From Mya arenaria (taxonomy: Eukaryota > Mollusca > Bivalvia > Myida > Myidae): DNA of 64,000 nucleotides. Position numbers and translations under genes: made by a program. The stretch is from the NCBI RefSeq assembly GCF_026914265.1, contig NC_069125.1:63477479-63541478 (forward strand), written 5' to 3'. The notes under the pieces are model-generated. The model did no database searches, was not told the DNA's origin, and worked only from the letters and a program-made list of their open reading frames with translations. The first letter of the stretch is position 1. Every line of letters begins with the position of its first letter. Below, piece after piece: positions 1 through 15,600 of this stretch.

Positions 1-188
1 AATTCAAAATTTTACGAACTACTTCAACTGATGTACCTGCATACATCCGAGGTTGTTTTTGAAAAAAATGGCCGAGGAGTTCCGAATGTCGGCCCGGATC
101 GCCTGTTGCACGTGTTGGCGCGTGTTACCCGTGCAAATTACTGAGGCCCAATGTTGCAATTAGTTTCGGCTTAATATAACACACCTAC

Positions 189-2056
189 CGGCGTGAGTTT
201 GCCGAGTTTCAGGAGCATGAGGACGGCTCCCGGCCATTCCTTCTCCAGTCGTATTAGCCGCTCACTCATGTTGCACTCCGAATATAGGTCTGAAAAATAT
301 AAAACATTGAAGGGCTCAAGTCATTTACTTATATATCACTGCAATACAAAGGCATGTGTAAATGGTGTTTCAAGTACGTCTATTTGGTAAATAAAATGAC
401 TATATGTGAATGGTTGTGTCAGATTGTATTAGTCAGAATCTATATTAATGGGAAATGTGTTTTACAACTTACTTTTTACTTTGCCAGTGTCATATAACTT
501 TTGGGCTATGTTATCAATCAAACGGGCGAACGATTGCCGACATGGCTCTATTTCTTCCTCTGTGAAAAACCCTTCAACTACCGTAAAGCCCTGAAACCAT
601 ATAGTCTGTATTCTTAGTTCGTATAAGAGACCGTGCAAGTCGGGTCGAGGGTTAGGTCGAAGTTTTTTAGATCCGATTTTTTTATTGATAGGTCAATATT
701 TATTCAATAATGAGTGTTGATAAATTAAATTGCTTCAATGTGCAAACTAACCAACTATCCAGTTTTTACAATTGGCCCCAGTGCTCACTATTTCCAACAA
801 AGCTGGTTTAAGCTTACCTGGTCGAAGTATTCCTGGACCTTCTCCAGGGGCAGCTGTCCGGGCTTTTTCTCTGTGGGCTGAGCAGGCATGGTGGTGAAAG
901 GCCCAGGGTGGCACTCTCCTAGAGCAAAATGGGTAGAAATGGGAGTTCAGGCCATAGTGTAATTTATGGATTTTACGCAATTGGCAAATGAGTTCTACAG
1001 CGGTCACATTCCGACTGTTCAAACGAAAACCTAACAAATAGTATGGTGGAAACAGATGTGAGAACAAGTCTTATTTGCATCGCACCATTGCATGCCGATG
1101 AATCACTAAGTTACACTCATCAAACAGTTTCATCTTGATATGTCAACTTAACGGATACTGTCACACAGATATTTTGTCAATAACCTTTTATCGACAGTGA
1201 TTGCGTACGTAATGAACCAGTCAATTGTAACCACGGCCGCCCCCAAGGTGCGGGGGTGTATTGGGGATAGCCGGGGGAAATGGGCCGTGTTTTTACCTTT
1301 CAGGTGGCCCCGAAAAGCCTTTTGAATGGGGTGGTTTTGTTTTTTGCGCCAAAAATGGCCGGGAATGAGTCCCTGTGGTACGGGGTCATTTGTCGGGGAT
1401 TTTACCAGCAGTTTGTCCCCGCAGGACGGGGATCTTACCCGTGCTTGGCTGGACCGAAAGTCAAAGTCCCCGCTATTCCCCGGACGTGGGGGGGGGGCGT
1501 GGTTACAATTGACTGGTGCATAATGCTTTCACATGACGTCAAATGCATATAGTGATGGATTCCATGAATGAAGACCGGTGTAGGGAAGGATTTTGACCTC
1601 ATGACGGTAATGTTGGGAGGTAGTTATATTTGGTAGTTGGGGATTCGAATATCCGACTACCGTCTACCGTTGATTATGACCTCTGACTTCCGCGTGACTT
1701 TTCTTACGGTCCAACAAATGTAATAGTTTAAGATAGTATTAAATTTTATAAACGTAGTATCGCATAGCATAAGCGAATATTTTCACTTGTTCACATCAAG
1801 AACTTGACCATGGCGTAATGCCAACAAGAGAGCCGAGATGGTCCTAGCAGGCTCAGCAAGAAGTTTCATCGCTCTACATGTCATCGAGGAAACAATCTTG
1901 AAAAAGGTGAAGGACCACGAATATTGAAATATACATTAAACACTACTTTATTGTTACATTAACAAATCAACTCTCCGTTTTGGCAATAATGTTAAAATAG
2001 AGCTTACCTGTAAAACCAGGATATTTCGTTGCATCTTGTTCAATTGTTTCGGCCAT
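189..2056 (-). CDS. Phytanoyl-CoA dioxygenase-like protein, 5' part (partial)
   Basis: Four coding exons are visible, in transcript order 2008-2056, 818-918, 473-590 and 189-289. All have GT-AG borders and join in phase to give 123 residues; the gene continues past the left edge. The start is the ATG whose complement lies at 2054-2056. The protein begins MAETIEQDATKYPGFTG and reaches the second exon's internal Met (MPAQPTEKKPG) in frame. The segment GFTVVEGFFTEEEIEPC resembles the start of PhyH-family Fe(II)/2-oxoglutarate dioxygenases, where a 'GF-V-V--FF-EEEI' strand and helix precede the double-stranded beta-helix. The iron-binding His-x-Asp...His residues would lie in exons outside the window, so activity cannot be judged. 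A mobile element (1213-1520) sits in the first intron. The substrate is unknown. The family call rests on remembered similarity only. Confidence 0.7.
1213..1520. mobile_element. MITE family A, copy 1 (~308 bp)
   Basis: Terminal inverted repeats read TGAACCAGTCAATTGTAACC at the left and the reverse complement (GGTTACAATTGACTGGTGCA) at the right. TAA flanks both ends (1210-1212 and 1521-1523), as expected of a 3-bp target duplication like that of PIF/Harbinger-type elements. The interior is GC-rich and has no convincing gene. A second copy lies at 52066-52375. It sits in the first intron of the PhyH-like gene. Confidence 0.8.
1521..2007. other. Intron remainder, old repeat fragment
   Basis: This is intronic sequence of the PhyH-like gene. 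Around 1826-1890 the text 'caacaagagagccgagatgg' resembles the start of a short repeat very common in bivalve genomes ('aacaagagggccatgatggcc', from memory). Nothing else is recognised. Confidence 0.35.
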
Positions 2057-2402
2057 TTCTTTAATTCAAACTTCTGCAAATTATAACCGTATACACCTTT
2101 TAGGTAGGCTAATATACTATGTTTAAAATGAATACACAATCTTCTGCATTTCCTCAACGCGTTTTTCTTTCTTTTAAAAACTTCAGTAAACCGTCAATAT
2201 TAAAAATGAAGACATTCATACCACAACAATTGCACTAAATGCTGATATCAAACTAGACAACCTTGATTTAAGATAAAACAAAAGGTGAACAAGTATTGAG
2301 GCCCAGAGTGATACTATATTTGTAGTCAATTATCGTTCGTTCCTCATCTTATCAGCACCGCAATATCTGAAGTAAATGATTTTCCTAACTTCGTAAGGTT
2401 CT

Positions 2403-2932
2403 TGCATAGTCAGATACATGTACCGTGTATAGTCAGATACCGTGTACAGTCATATACCGGGTACAGTCATATACCGTGTATAGTCAGATACCGTGTAAAG
2501 TCATATATCGATTACAGTCATATACCGTGTATAGTCAGATACCGTGTATAGTCATATACCGTGTATAGTCATATACCGTGTATAGTCAGATACCGTGTAT
2601 AGTCATATACCGGGTACAGTCATATACCGTGTATAGTCAGATACCGTGTAAAGTCATATACCGAGTACAGTCATATACCGTGTATAGTCAGATACCGTGT
2701 ATAGTCATATACCGTGTATAGTCATATACCGTGTATAGTCAGATACCGTGTATAGTCATATACCGTGTATAGTCAGACACCGTGTATAGTCAGATACCGT
2801 GTATAGTCAGATACCGTGTATACTCAGATACCGTGTATAGCCAGAAACTGTACGTGGTATAGTCAGATACCGTGTATAGTTAGATACTGTGGTATGTTCA
2901 GATACCGTGTATAGTCAGATACCGTGTATGGC
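2403..2932. repeat. 17-bp minisatellite (atagtcagataccgtgt)
   Basis: About 30 copies of a 17-bp unit, alternating between 'gtcagataccgtgtata' and 'gtcatataccgtgtata' forms with some 'gggtac' variants. The array lies about 350 bp upstream of the PhyH-like start codon, between the gene and its decayed copy. The unit shares the core 'agata..accgt' and the same period with the array at 3785-4860. Confidence 0.9.
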
Positions 2933-3784
2933 TCAAGACCACAGTTATCTGCCCCCCATGATCCGGATGTTAATACAGAAAAAAGAGTGCTTGTGTTCAA
3001 GTATCAATATTTTATTAAAATTGAATGAAAAAGAAGCAAAAAATGTTCTTTTTCCAGAGAACTTGACTAAATTTGACACTCTATTGCAGAAATTGATAGT
3101 TTTCAGTGTAAATATTGGAAAAATCATAGCTTGTGGAAGTCTGAAAATTAGTTGTTTGTAGCCGATTGACTCCTTGGTGGAAGGTTTCTGTATTTTAACT
3201 CAATTTTGACAGTCGGGTCAATGGTCAACATGGTGTTTTCTTGTGATTATATTTTGTGTCTTAAATTGTTCTAGAGATGACATGTCCTTGTTTTTCAATT
3301 GGGATGTGTATAAAGTAAAAAGCTAGGTTAGTGTCTATATGAAACATATAGTAAAATAACTGTGGTCTCACGCCGTATAGGCAGATACCAGATCGTCCAT
3401 CGCGTAAACGAACATTGAGCGAGAGGGGCCACATCCCACGTTGCGTCCCTATTAGCATGCTCTCTAACGATAAACCTGGAACACTGCCCCTGCTTACTTT
3501 TACGATGTTAAAGTATCCGATGACTGGTTGAAGTTGAAAAGTACTTGATGCTCGAGCTTAGGTTAGATATTTTTCATATACGCATATAGGTATATGTATA
3601 TTGTTGTTGTTTTTAATCATGAAATAATTGTTGCCCAGCCGGTCGAATCGCATAACGTCGAGTGTGGGTAAATTAATATGAGTAGCGTAAAAAGAGAATG
3701 ATACGCGTATCCATATTTGCGTACATATCACGTACCGGATAATGACGACCGAGTATTCATGTAAAAATGACCATATTGAGAAAA
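2933..3784. other. Spacer between two minisatellites
   Basis: AT-rich unique sequence. Short open frames occur on both strands but none has a recognisable protein or splice context. I see no gene or RNA here. Confidence 0.4.
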
Positions 3785-4860
3785 GCACTCCCAGAATGAG
3801 ATAAGTACCATAGTGAGATAAGCACTATAGGTAGATAAGCACCGTAGTGTGTGGAAAGTGAGATAAAAACCATAGTACGATAAGTATTGTAGTGAGATAA
3901 CACACTGGGAGATATGTACTGTTGTTAGATAAACACCGTAGTGAGATGAATACCGCAGTTCTGTATTTCAGGTTCTGGTCCGCAGAGAAGTTCGTTCGTA
4001 AGATAAGTACCCCAGTGAGATATTTAGTACCATAGTGTGATGAGAACCATAAGAACCGTGGTAGGATGATTGTATTTGTGAGATAGGATGGTTAACGGAG
4101 TAACATAAGTACCATACTGAGATTAATACCATAGTAAGATAAGTATCGTATTGAGATGAGACACGTGATAGAATGGTTAACGCAGTGAGATAAGTACCAC
4201 AGTGAGTGAAGTACTATAGTGAGATAAGTACCGTAGTGAGATGAGAACCGTGATAGGATGGTTAACGCAGTGAGATAAGTACCACAGTGAGTAAAGTACT
4301 ATAGTGAGATAAGTACCGTATTGAGATGAGACACGTGATAGAATGGTTAACGCAGTGAGATAAGTACCACAGTGAGTGAAGTACTATAGTGAGATAAGTA
4401 CCGTAGTGAGATGAGAACCGTGATAGGATGGTTAAAGCAGTGAGATAAGTACCACAGTGAGTAAAATATGGTAGTGAGATGAGTACCGTAGTGAGATGAG
4501 AACCGTGATAGAATGGTTAACGTAGCGAGTTAAGTACCATAATGCGATTAGTACCGTAGTGATATTAGTACCGTAATCAGAAGGGTATCGTACGGATATA
4601 ATTATCGTTGTTGGAAAGTACCGTTGTGAGGTGAGCACCGAATGAGATAAGTACTTCAGTGAGATGAGTACTGTTATGAGACCAGTACCGTAGTTCAATA
4701 AGTACTTGGTTTGAGATGAGTATTGTTGTTCTCGGTTGTAAGATGAGCGTCGGATTAGATGAGTACTTTATTGAGATATGTTCTTATGTTGGCTATGTAT
4801 TGTTTGGAGCTGAGTACAGTGAGATGAGTATTGTTTTTTAAAGGAGTAAGATGCACGCTT
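3785..4860. repeat. 17-bp minisatellite (gtgagataagtaccgta) with higher-order unit
   Basis: Degenerate 17-bp units of the form 'agtgagataagtaccgt'. Between about 4150 and 4530 they are organised in a larger unit of roughly 85-100 bp marked by 'gatggttaacgcagtgag', repeated at least four times. Copies decay toward both edges. The array abuts the last recognisable exon of the PhyH-like pseudogene, so it lies where the next exon would be expected. Confidence 0.85.
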
Positions 4861-4975
4861 TTGTGCTAGGAGTACTGTCGTATAGTAATAGAAGTGAAAT
4901 GGGTACTATAGTAAGATGAACATTTAGTTATGTTTGTACCGAACATACTGGTGTGGTTTGGTTTTTCCTTAAGAA

Positions 4976-5978
4976 CATCATGACTGCACCCGGCCATTCC
5001 GTCTCCAGGCGTATTGATCAGCCGCTCACTCATGTTGCCCTCCGAAAAAAGGTCTGAAATATGACCGTATCTATTATACGATTTATAATATTTATGGTAA
5101 ATAGCAAATAATAATATATTCATGCTTTTCTATCGGTACTGATATACCTTAACCGCAACGTCGGATATGTTCAAAACATTCGATCATCGGTATTTGAGTG
5201 AACATCAAAATTCCGCCATGCAGGTTGTATTTACTTACTTTTTACTTTACCAGTAGCATATAGCCGTTGCGCTATGCAATCTATCAAACGGGCGAACGAT
5301 TGTCTACATGATTCAATTTCTTTCTCTGTGAAAAATTATTCAACCAATGTGACACCCTGAAATAGTTTTCTCTTTGACTGGCCATGTGACTGTGATATAC
5401 GTGTCAAGAGTCGAGCTGATACCATGTTGTTCGGCTTGTATGGACAGTGACAAAATGGTGCGTTGTAAGAAGACTCTGTATGCTTATATTGTTCTAGTGT
5501 TTATCGTACATAATTCCATGTAATCAAGTATATATAGGTATTATTCAGTACACCAACTGGTTTAAGCTAACTTGGTCGAAGTATTCCTGGACCTTCTTCT
5601 AAGAGAGCTGAACAGGCTTTTTATCTGTGGGCTGTGGCAGCATGGTGGTGAACGGACCCGGTGGCACTCACCTGTTGGACCGGAAGTACAGGATTTGGCG
5701 TTACAAATCAGAGTAAAATATCTTAAAGCGTGTCGTGTAAAGGTGTTGTTGGACATTGTTTTAATTGTATTTCCTTGAATGTACAGGTACAATGACATGT
5801 TATCAGTTTTAAAGGTATCTTGAAGGCTTTGTAATGAGGGCTATGGCAGAAATGTATGAGAGTTGCAAACTATACACGCTGTGTCTATTTCCTTTTAGGT
5901 CTTATTATGAAACTAACAAACAAATGGTTTACCTGTAAAACCTCAACATTTTGTCGGTAACTGTACAGTTTCAGCAAT
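4976..5978 (-). pseudogene. Decayed tandem copy of the PhyH-like gene
   Basis: The four 5' exons of the neighbouring gene recur in the same order and orientation: relics at about 5933-5978, 5572-5671, 5239-5356 and about 4976-5053. Splice sites are mostly kept. The first exon has lost its ATG (now ATT) and has a stop. The second lost one base relative to the intact copy and carries TAG in the 'QLP-L-EKVQEY' stretch. The third has TAA after 'GVTLVE'. The fourth is out of frame after 'NMSERLI'. Introns are alignable only in patches, so the duplication is not recent. Nothing of the gene is seen to the left of 4976, where a minisatellite takes over. Confidence 0.85.
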
Positions 5979-5985
5979 TTCTTTC

Positions 5986-6578
5986 GAAACACAATCACAA
6001 TATTTTCGTCGACATTAATAATGCGACTTAATACCGTACTAACAGAAAACGATGTAAACATATTGTTTCAAAAAGCTACAGACTCCATAAAAGGTATCAT
6101 CAAATCTGTTTTTTACATGACATGATAAAATAATGAAAGCACTGCGGTATCAATATGGGACGTATGGTGTTATACAGTTTGAAATAGTGCGAATTTAAAG
6201 ACCAATTTATTTAAGTACTTTCATAAGATGGCAACGTAAAAGTGAATTGAAAGCAAGCCGAAGAATCTTAAATAAAGTTTGACGTGGAACCGATGGGAAG
6301 AGATAATTAATTAATTATAGATAAGTACGCAGAAAAACGGAATTGAGGTGACTTAAAGACCATGCATGTCTTTACATACTACAAAAGAACAATACACATG
6401 TATACGAGATGAAAGCAATGCTCTAATGTCAGAAAGCCAAACGCAATTTAATACCCTTCCATACCTACAGCCTTTCAACGCCTTAAGCTATTTCATTACA
6501 GATTCAGAGCGTACACACGCCCGTGATAAGTTCTCAGTTCCGTTTAGAACAATCAGTATACATATTTCAGATTCAAGA
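5986..6578. other. Intergenic, nothing recognised
   Basis: AT-rich spacer between the PhyH-like pseudogene and the 3' end of the P450. An 81-codon open frame on the plus strand (6366-6611) has no recognisable family, no splice context and overlaps the inferred P450 3' UTR, so it is not called. Confidence 0.4.
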
Positions 6579-6584
6579 TTTATT
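6579..6584 (-). terminator. Candidate poly(A) signal of the P450 gene
   Basis: AATAAA on the minus strand about 315 nt after the P450 stop codon. It is the first canonical hexamer seen downstream, so a short 3' UTR is inferred. Confidence 0.4.
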
Positions 6585-6898
6585 TTAACACACACAAACG
6601 TTACAATTTAAAGAGTTTGATCACTTAAAAATTAACTTAAACACAAGTAGAACGGATCACGGAAATAAACAATATACACAGTAATACTGTTTCTGATGTC
6701 AATATACTTTTAACATATTTATGAACAAATATGCACACAAAAATACAGATGCTAGAACGGGGACATAAAATATCTATCACTTTCGGACTACTATTATAAT
6801 CGTCGTCTTCATTTGGAAACCAATATCAGCAGCAAACGTGTCCCAGAGCATTGATCTATTTAAAACATCACAGTCCTAGAGCGGTACTTGTGTTGGTG

Positions 6899-11439
<4,541 letters not shown>

Positions 11440-11483
11440 TTTGATGACTCGTTAGTTCTTCTTTACGAGTACCATCACTTGTT

Positions 11484-11493
11484 CATATATTTA
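11484..11493 (-). promoter_or_regulatory. Possible TATA-like element of the P450
   Basis: The minus strand reads TTAAATATATGAAC about 50 nt before the start ATG, a plausible TATA-like motif. In AT-rich DNA this could be chance. Confidence 0.25.
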
Positions 11494-11728
11494 AGATTGA
11501 CACATTCACGGGATCAGGATCACTTCATACCGAGTTTCTCATGGCCAACAATGTTATTGGACTTTGACAGGTATGGCCAATTTTAAAATAAGGGAAGTAA
11601 CACTCATGTCAATTCGACATCCAAGGGAGAGGATCACAGTCAGCGTTAAGTTACACTATATTGAACCATGTTTTTCAGAGATAACACCAAACTAGTCTAA
11701 AATAATCAACTATCCATGGTTTGTTTTC

Positions 11729-11734
11729 TTTATT
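11729..11734 (-). terminator. Candidate poly(A) signal of NCKAP1
   Basis: AATAAA on the minus strand about 890 nt past the NCKAP1 stop codon. If used, the transcript would end only about 300 bp before the P450 start codon on the same strand. Nothing gene-like other than 3' UTR is recognised in 11735-12626. Confidence 0.35.
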
Positions 11735-12626
11735 CAAAATTGACGATATAAATTGACATGCATGCAAATTAAGTATTAATGTTGAAGTATGTTATCTGCC
11801 ACATGCAGGAAGTATATTGGAAAGCTGTAAATAAAATGCTATACAAAATATAATTGTCTAATTTCATAAACAAAATTAAAAGAGATTCTATATTATCAGA
11901 TGAAAATTGAAAGAATTATAACAAAATCATGAAAATAATAAAAATGTTTTTTCTTTCACACCTTGCAGTTATATATAGACAGTCTTTATCCTAACACTTA
12001 TAGACTGAAATGCCAAAGTCTTAACAACACGTGTATTGTCTGGTCCGTATACATGTACACTTGCAGCAGTTTGATGACCTTCATGTATAAAAGGCATACA
12101 TGGCATACAATATACCATTCAGTTATCATGTTATCATGCAAGTCACAAGAGGCAAACCACAACCAACTGGTATAGATGACTCGGTGCATGATGCAGGAAA
12201 TTAAGTTACTATTTGATGAGGAAGTGTTTCTCATAATTAGCATTTTACAAATATGTACACTATTATCATCTCATAATACATGTGCGTAATTATTGTGCCA
12301 TCCTTACCATCGGAACTGAACAAAATCATAATGCTTATAAAGCTAATGCCATCTCTTTACACATACCCTTACATGCATGTACATGTAAGTATACCTACTA
12401 TACCATTTAAAGAACTTCAGAATACACAGTTCAGGATTAATATACTAAATTAATGTAAGCATGAATACATGACAAACAGATCAATGTATTATGAAATAAT
12501 TGCACATTCCACATATAAAAGGTATATATTTTGTGTCCCATGAACATGTACTAGAACACTTTCTATAGTCCCAGGTGTATTTAGCACATTTCACTATAGT
12601 CTTCTATGATTGGCTGGTGTGTCACC

Positions 12627-15600
12627 TCAGGAGCCTTTCATTGGTTGTTTGTAAACAGAGTTATATGCGTTACGTAGCAGGGCGTACGGGAAGCAGGATT
12701 CCAGCAGATCCATTGTCAGGAACGGTGACTCTTGAACTATCTGTAGGGTTTGAAATAAACAACAGGTTAGGGTATATTTCTCAAGCAAAAAAACAACAAC
12801 AGACAATAAACAGAACAGGCTATTTGTAATGAAACTATATAGGTTTATATAGCCAAATTTATCATCTTAAACTTGGTTAGAAGACACAAGAATCACTATT
12901 TAACTCTAAGAATATGATAATAATAAACATTGCTGACATTAAAATCTAATTCATGTACATGTTTTCGAAACTATGCATTAAGAAAGACTAAGCATCATAA
13001 TGTATAGTAAAGCTGGATGGCTAAGAATTCAACTCACTTGAGTGACTTCATATAAATTCCAACATAAAGAGTCTTCAAAAATCAAACTTACATAAAGAAA
13101 GCCTTTAAAAATCTATTTCAGTCCATTCTTACATAAAGAATGTCTACAAAAATCTTTTTAGTCATTTCTTACATAAAGAATGTCTTCAAAAAATATATTT
13201 CTGTCAATTCTTACATAAAGAATGTCTTCAAACATCTATTCATACATAAAGAATGTATTCAAAAGTCAGTTCTTACATAAAGAAAGTCTCTTCATAAATC
13301 AGTTTTAAATCACCTTACTGTCCCCAACATAAACCAAACCAAACCTTATCAAGGAGGAGATAGACAGACTCCCGATTCTTCACCGCCTCCTTCTCACTCT
13401 CCTGGCCCAGGCGTAACAGGCTTGATGATGCAAGCTGAAACACAGAGAGACTACCATTATTGTACATGGTGTTCATACAATCACACAGTACTATTAAACA
13501 CCTCATATCATAGTGAGAAAAAAAATCTTTCAGTGGATTCAATTTTGAGGCTTATGAGTACAGCCATTTTTTTTCAATTTGCACAATAACTGAACATTGA
13601 TTCCTTCTTTTCAGAATGCTTAAGTCTAAAATGATTCTTTTATTGAGAAAGAAAATTGAACAACAGCACAAACAGAGACCCATACCGCAAGGAACTCCTG
13701 CAGCCTCTGTTCGGTATCTCCAGGTCCATGCAGGTAGAACAGTGCCCCGGCAAGCTGGTTGATGGCCTTCGCAAGGCAGTGACAGTTGTTCAGATGGCCT
13801 GCAAGAATAATACACAAGTGCAGAATCCTTAAACAAGAGAATGTTTTCTTAGTTCACAAAATGGATAACTCGACATTTCAAACATGGTGCACATTTTCTT
13901 GATCAGCATTTGTACAACTTTCATGGGAATATCTATTGTCAGAAAGTTTAGGCACGATGCAAACAGTCACAATGCTGAAACACCTAGGCTATAACAATAC
14001 ATGACAACCTTGTTTAAAAAACAAATAAACTCAAGGCAAGCTTATAAAAAGGACATAGCATTAATTTAATACATCTTGCTTCAAATACATTGTGAAGATT
14101 TGAAAAGACACTTGAACATAGACACAACAAACATTTATCATTTTTCATGTTAAATACAACATTGTATTATCAAAAAATATTTTAAATGTAATTCCTTCAT
14201 TTCAAAAACAAATGTTTAATGTACATAATTAAAACCATACCTTCCACATTTGCCTTGAAGAACGAGCTGTCACTCCGAGCCAGTTTGGGGATGGACACAG
14301 CCACAAACACCATCAGCAGGCATGCTATGTCATACTCTGACTCCGCAAATTCTACAACAATAGAAACAATAATTTATCATGTTGCATCATTCATCCAAAA
14401 CACCATCAGCAGGCATGCTATGTCATACTCTGACTCCGCAAATTCTGCAACAATAATTTATCATGTTGCATCATTTATCCAAAACACCATCAGCAGGCAT
14501 GCTATGTAATACTCTGACTCCGCAAATTCTGCAACAATAGCAACAATAATTTATCATGTTGCATCATTCATCCAAAACACCATCAGCAGGCATGCTATGT
14601 CATACTCTGACTCCGCAAATTCTACAACAATAGCAACAATAATTTATCATGTTGCATAATTCATCCAAAACACCAGCAGCAGGCATGCTATGTAATACTC
14701 TGACTCCGCAAATTCTGCAACAATAGCAACAATAATTTATCATGTTGCATCATTCATCCAAAACACCATCAGCAGGCATGCTATGTAATACTCTGACTCC
14801 GCAAATTCTGCAACAATAGCAACAATAATTTATCATGTTGCATCATTCATCCAAAACACCATCAGCAGACATGCTATGTCATACTCTGACTCCGCAAATT
14901 CTGCAACAATAATTTATCATGTTGCATCATTCATCCAAAACACCATCAGCAGGCATGCTATGTCATACTCTGACTCCGCAAATTCTGCAACAATAGCAAC
15001 AATAATTTATCATGTTGCATCATTCATCCAAAACACCATCAGCAGGCATGCTATGTAATACTCTGACTCCGCAAATTCTGCAACAATAGCAACAATAATT
15101 TATCATGTTGCATCATTCATCCAAAACACCATCAGCAGGCATGCTATGTCATACTCTGACTCCGCAAATTCTGCAACAATAGCAACAATATTTTATCATG
15201 TTGCATCATTCATCCAAAACACCAGCAGCAGGCATGCTATGTCATACTCTGACTCCGCAAATTCTGCAACAATAGCAACAATAATTTATCATGTTGCATA
15301 ATTCATCCAAAACACCAGCAGCAGGCATGCTATGTCATACTCTGACTCCGCAAATTCTACAACAATAGAAACAATAATTTATCATGTTGCATCATTCATC
15401 CAAAACACCAGCAGCAGGCATGCTATGTCATACTCTGACTCCGCAAATTCTGCAACAATAGCAACAATAATTTATCATGTTGCATCATTCATCCAAAACA
15501 CCAGCAGCAGGCATGCTATGTCATACTCTGACTCCGCAAATTCTGCAACAATAGCAACAATAATTTATCATGTTGCATCATTCATCCAAAACACCATCAG

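Noticed and set aside
60-150. GC-rich stretch as the next exon of the PhyH-like gene
   Set aside because: No acceptor/donor pair in the needed phase and no PhyH-like residues; taken as intron.
2403-4860. CRISPR-like array
   Set aside because: Units are contiguous 17-mers without spacers, in a eukaryotic intron/intergenic setting.
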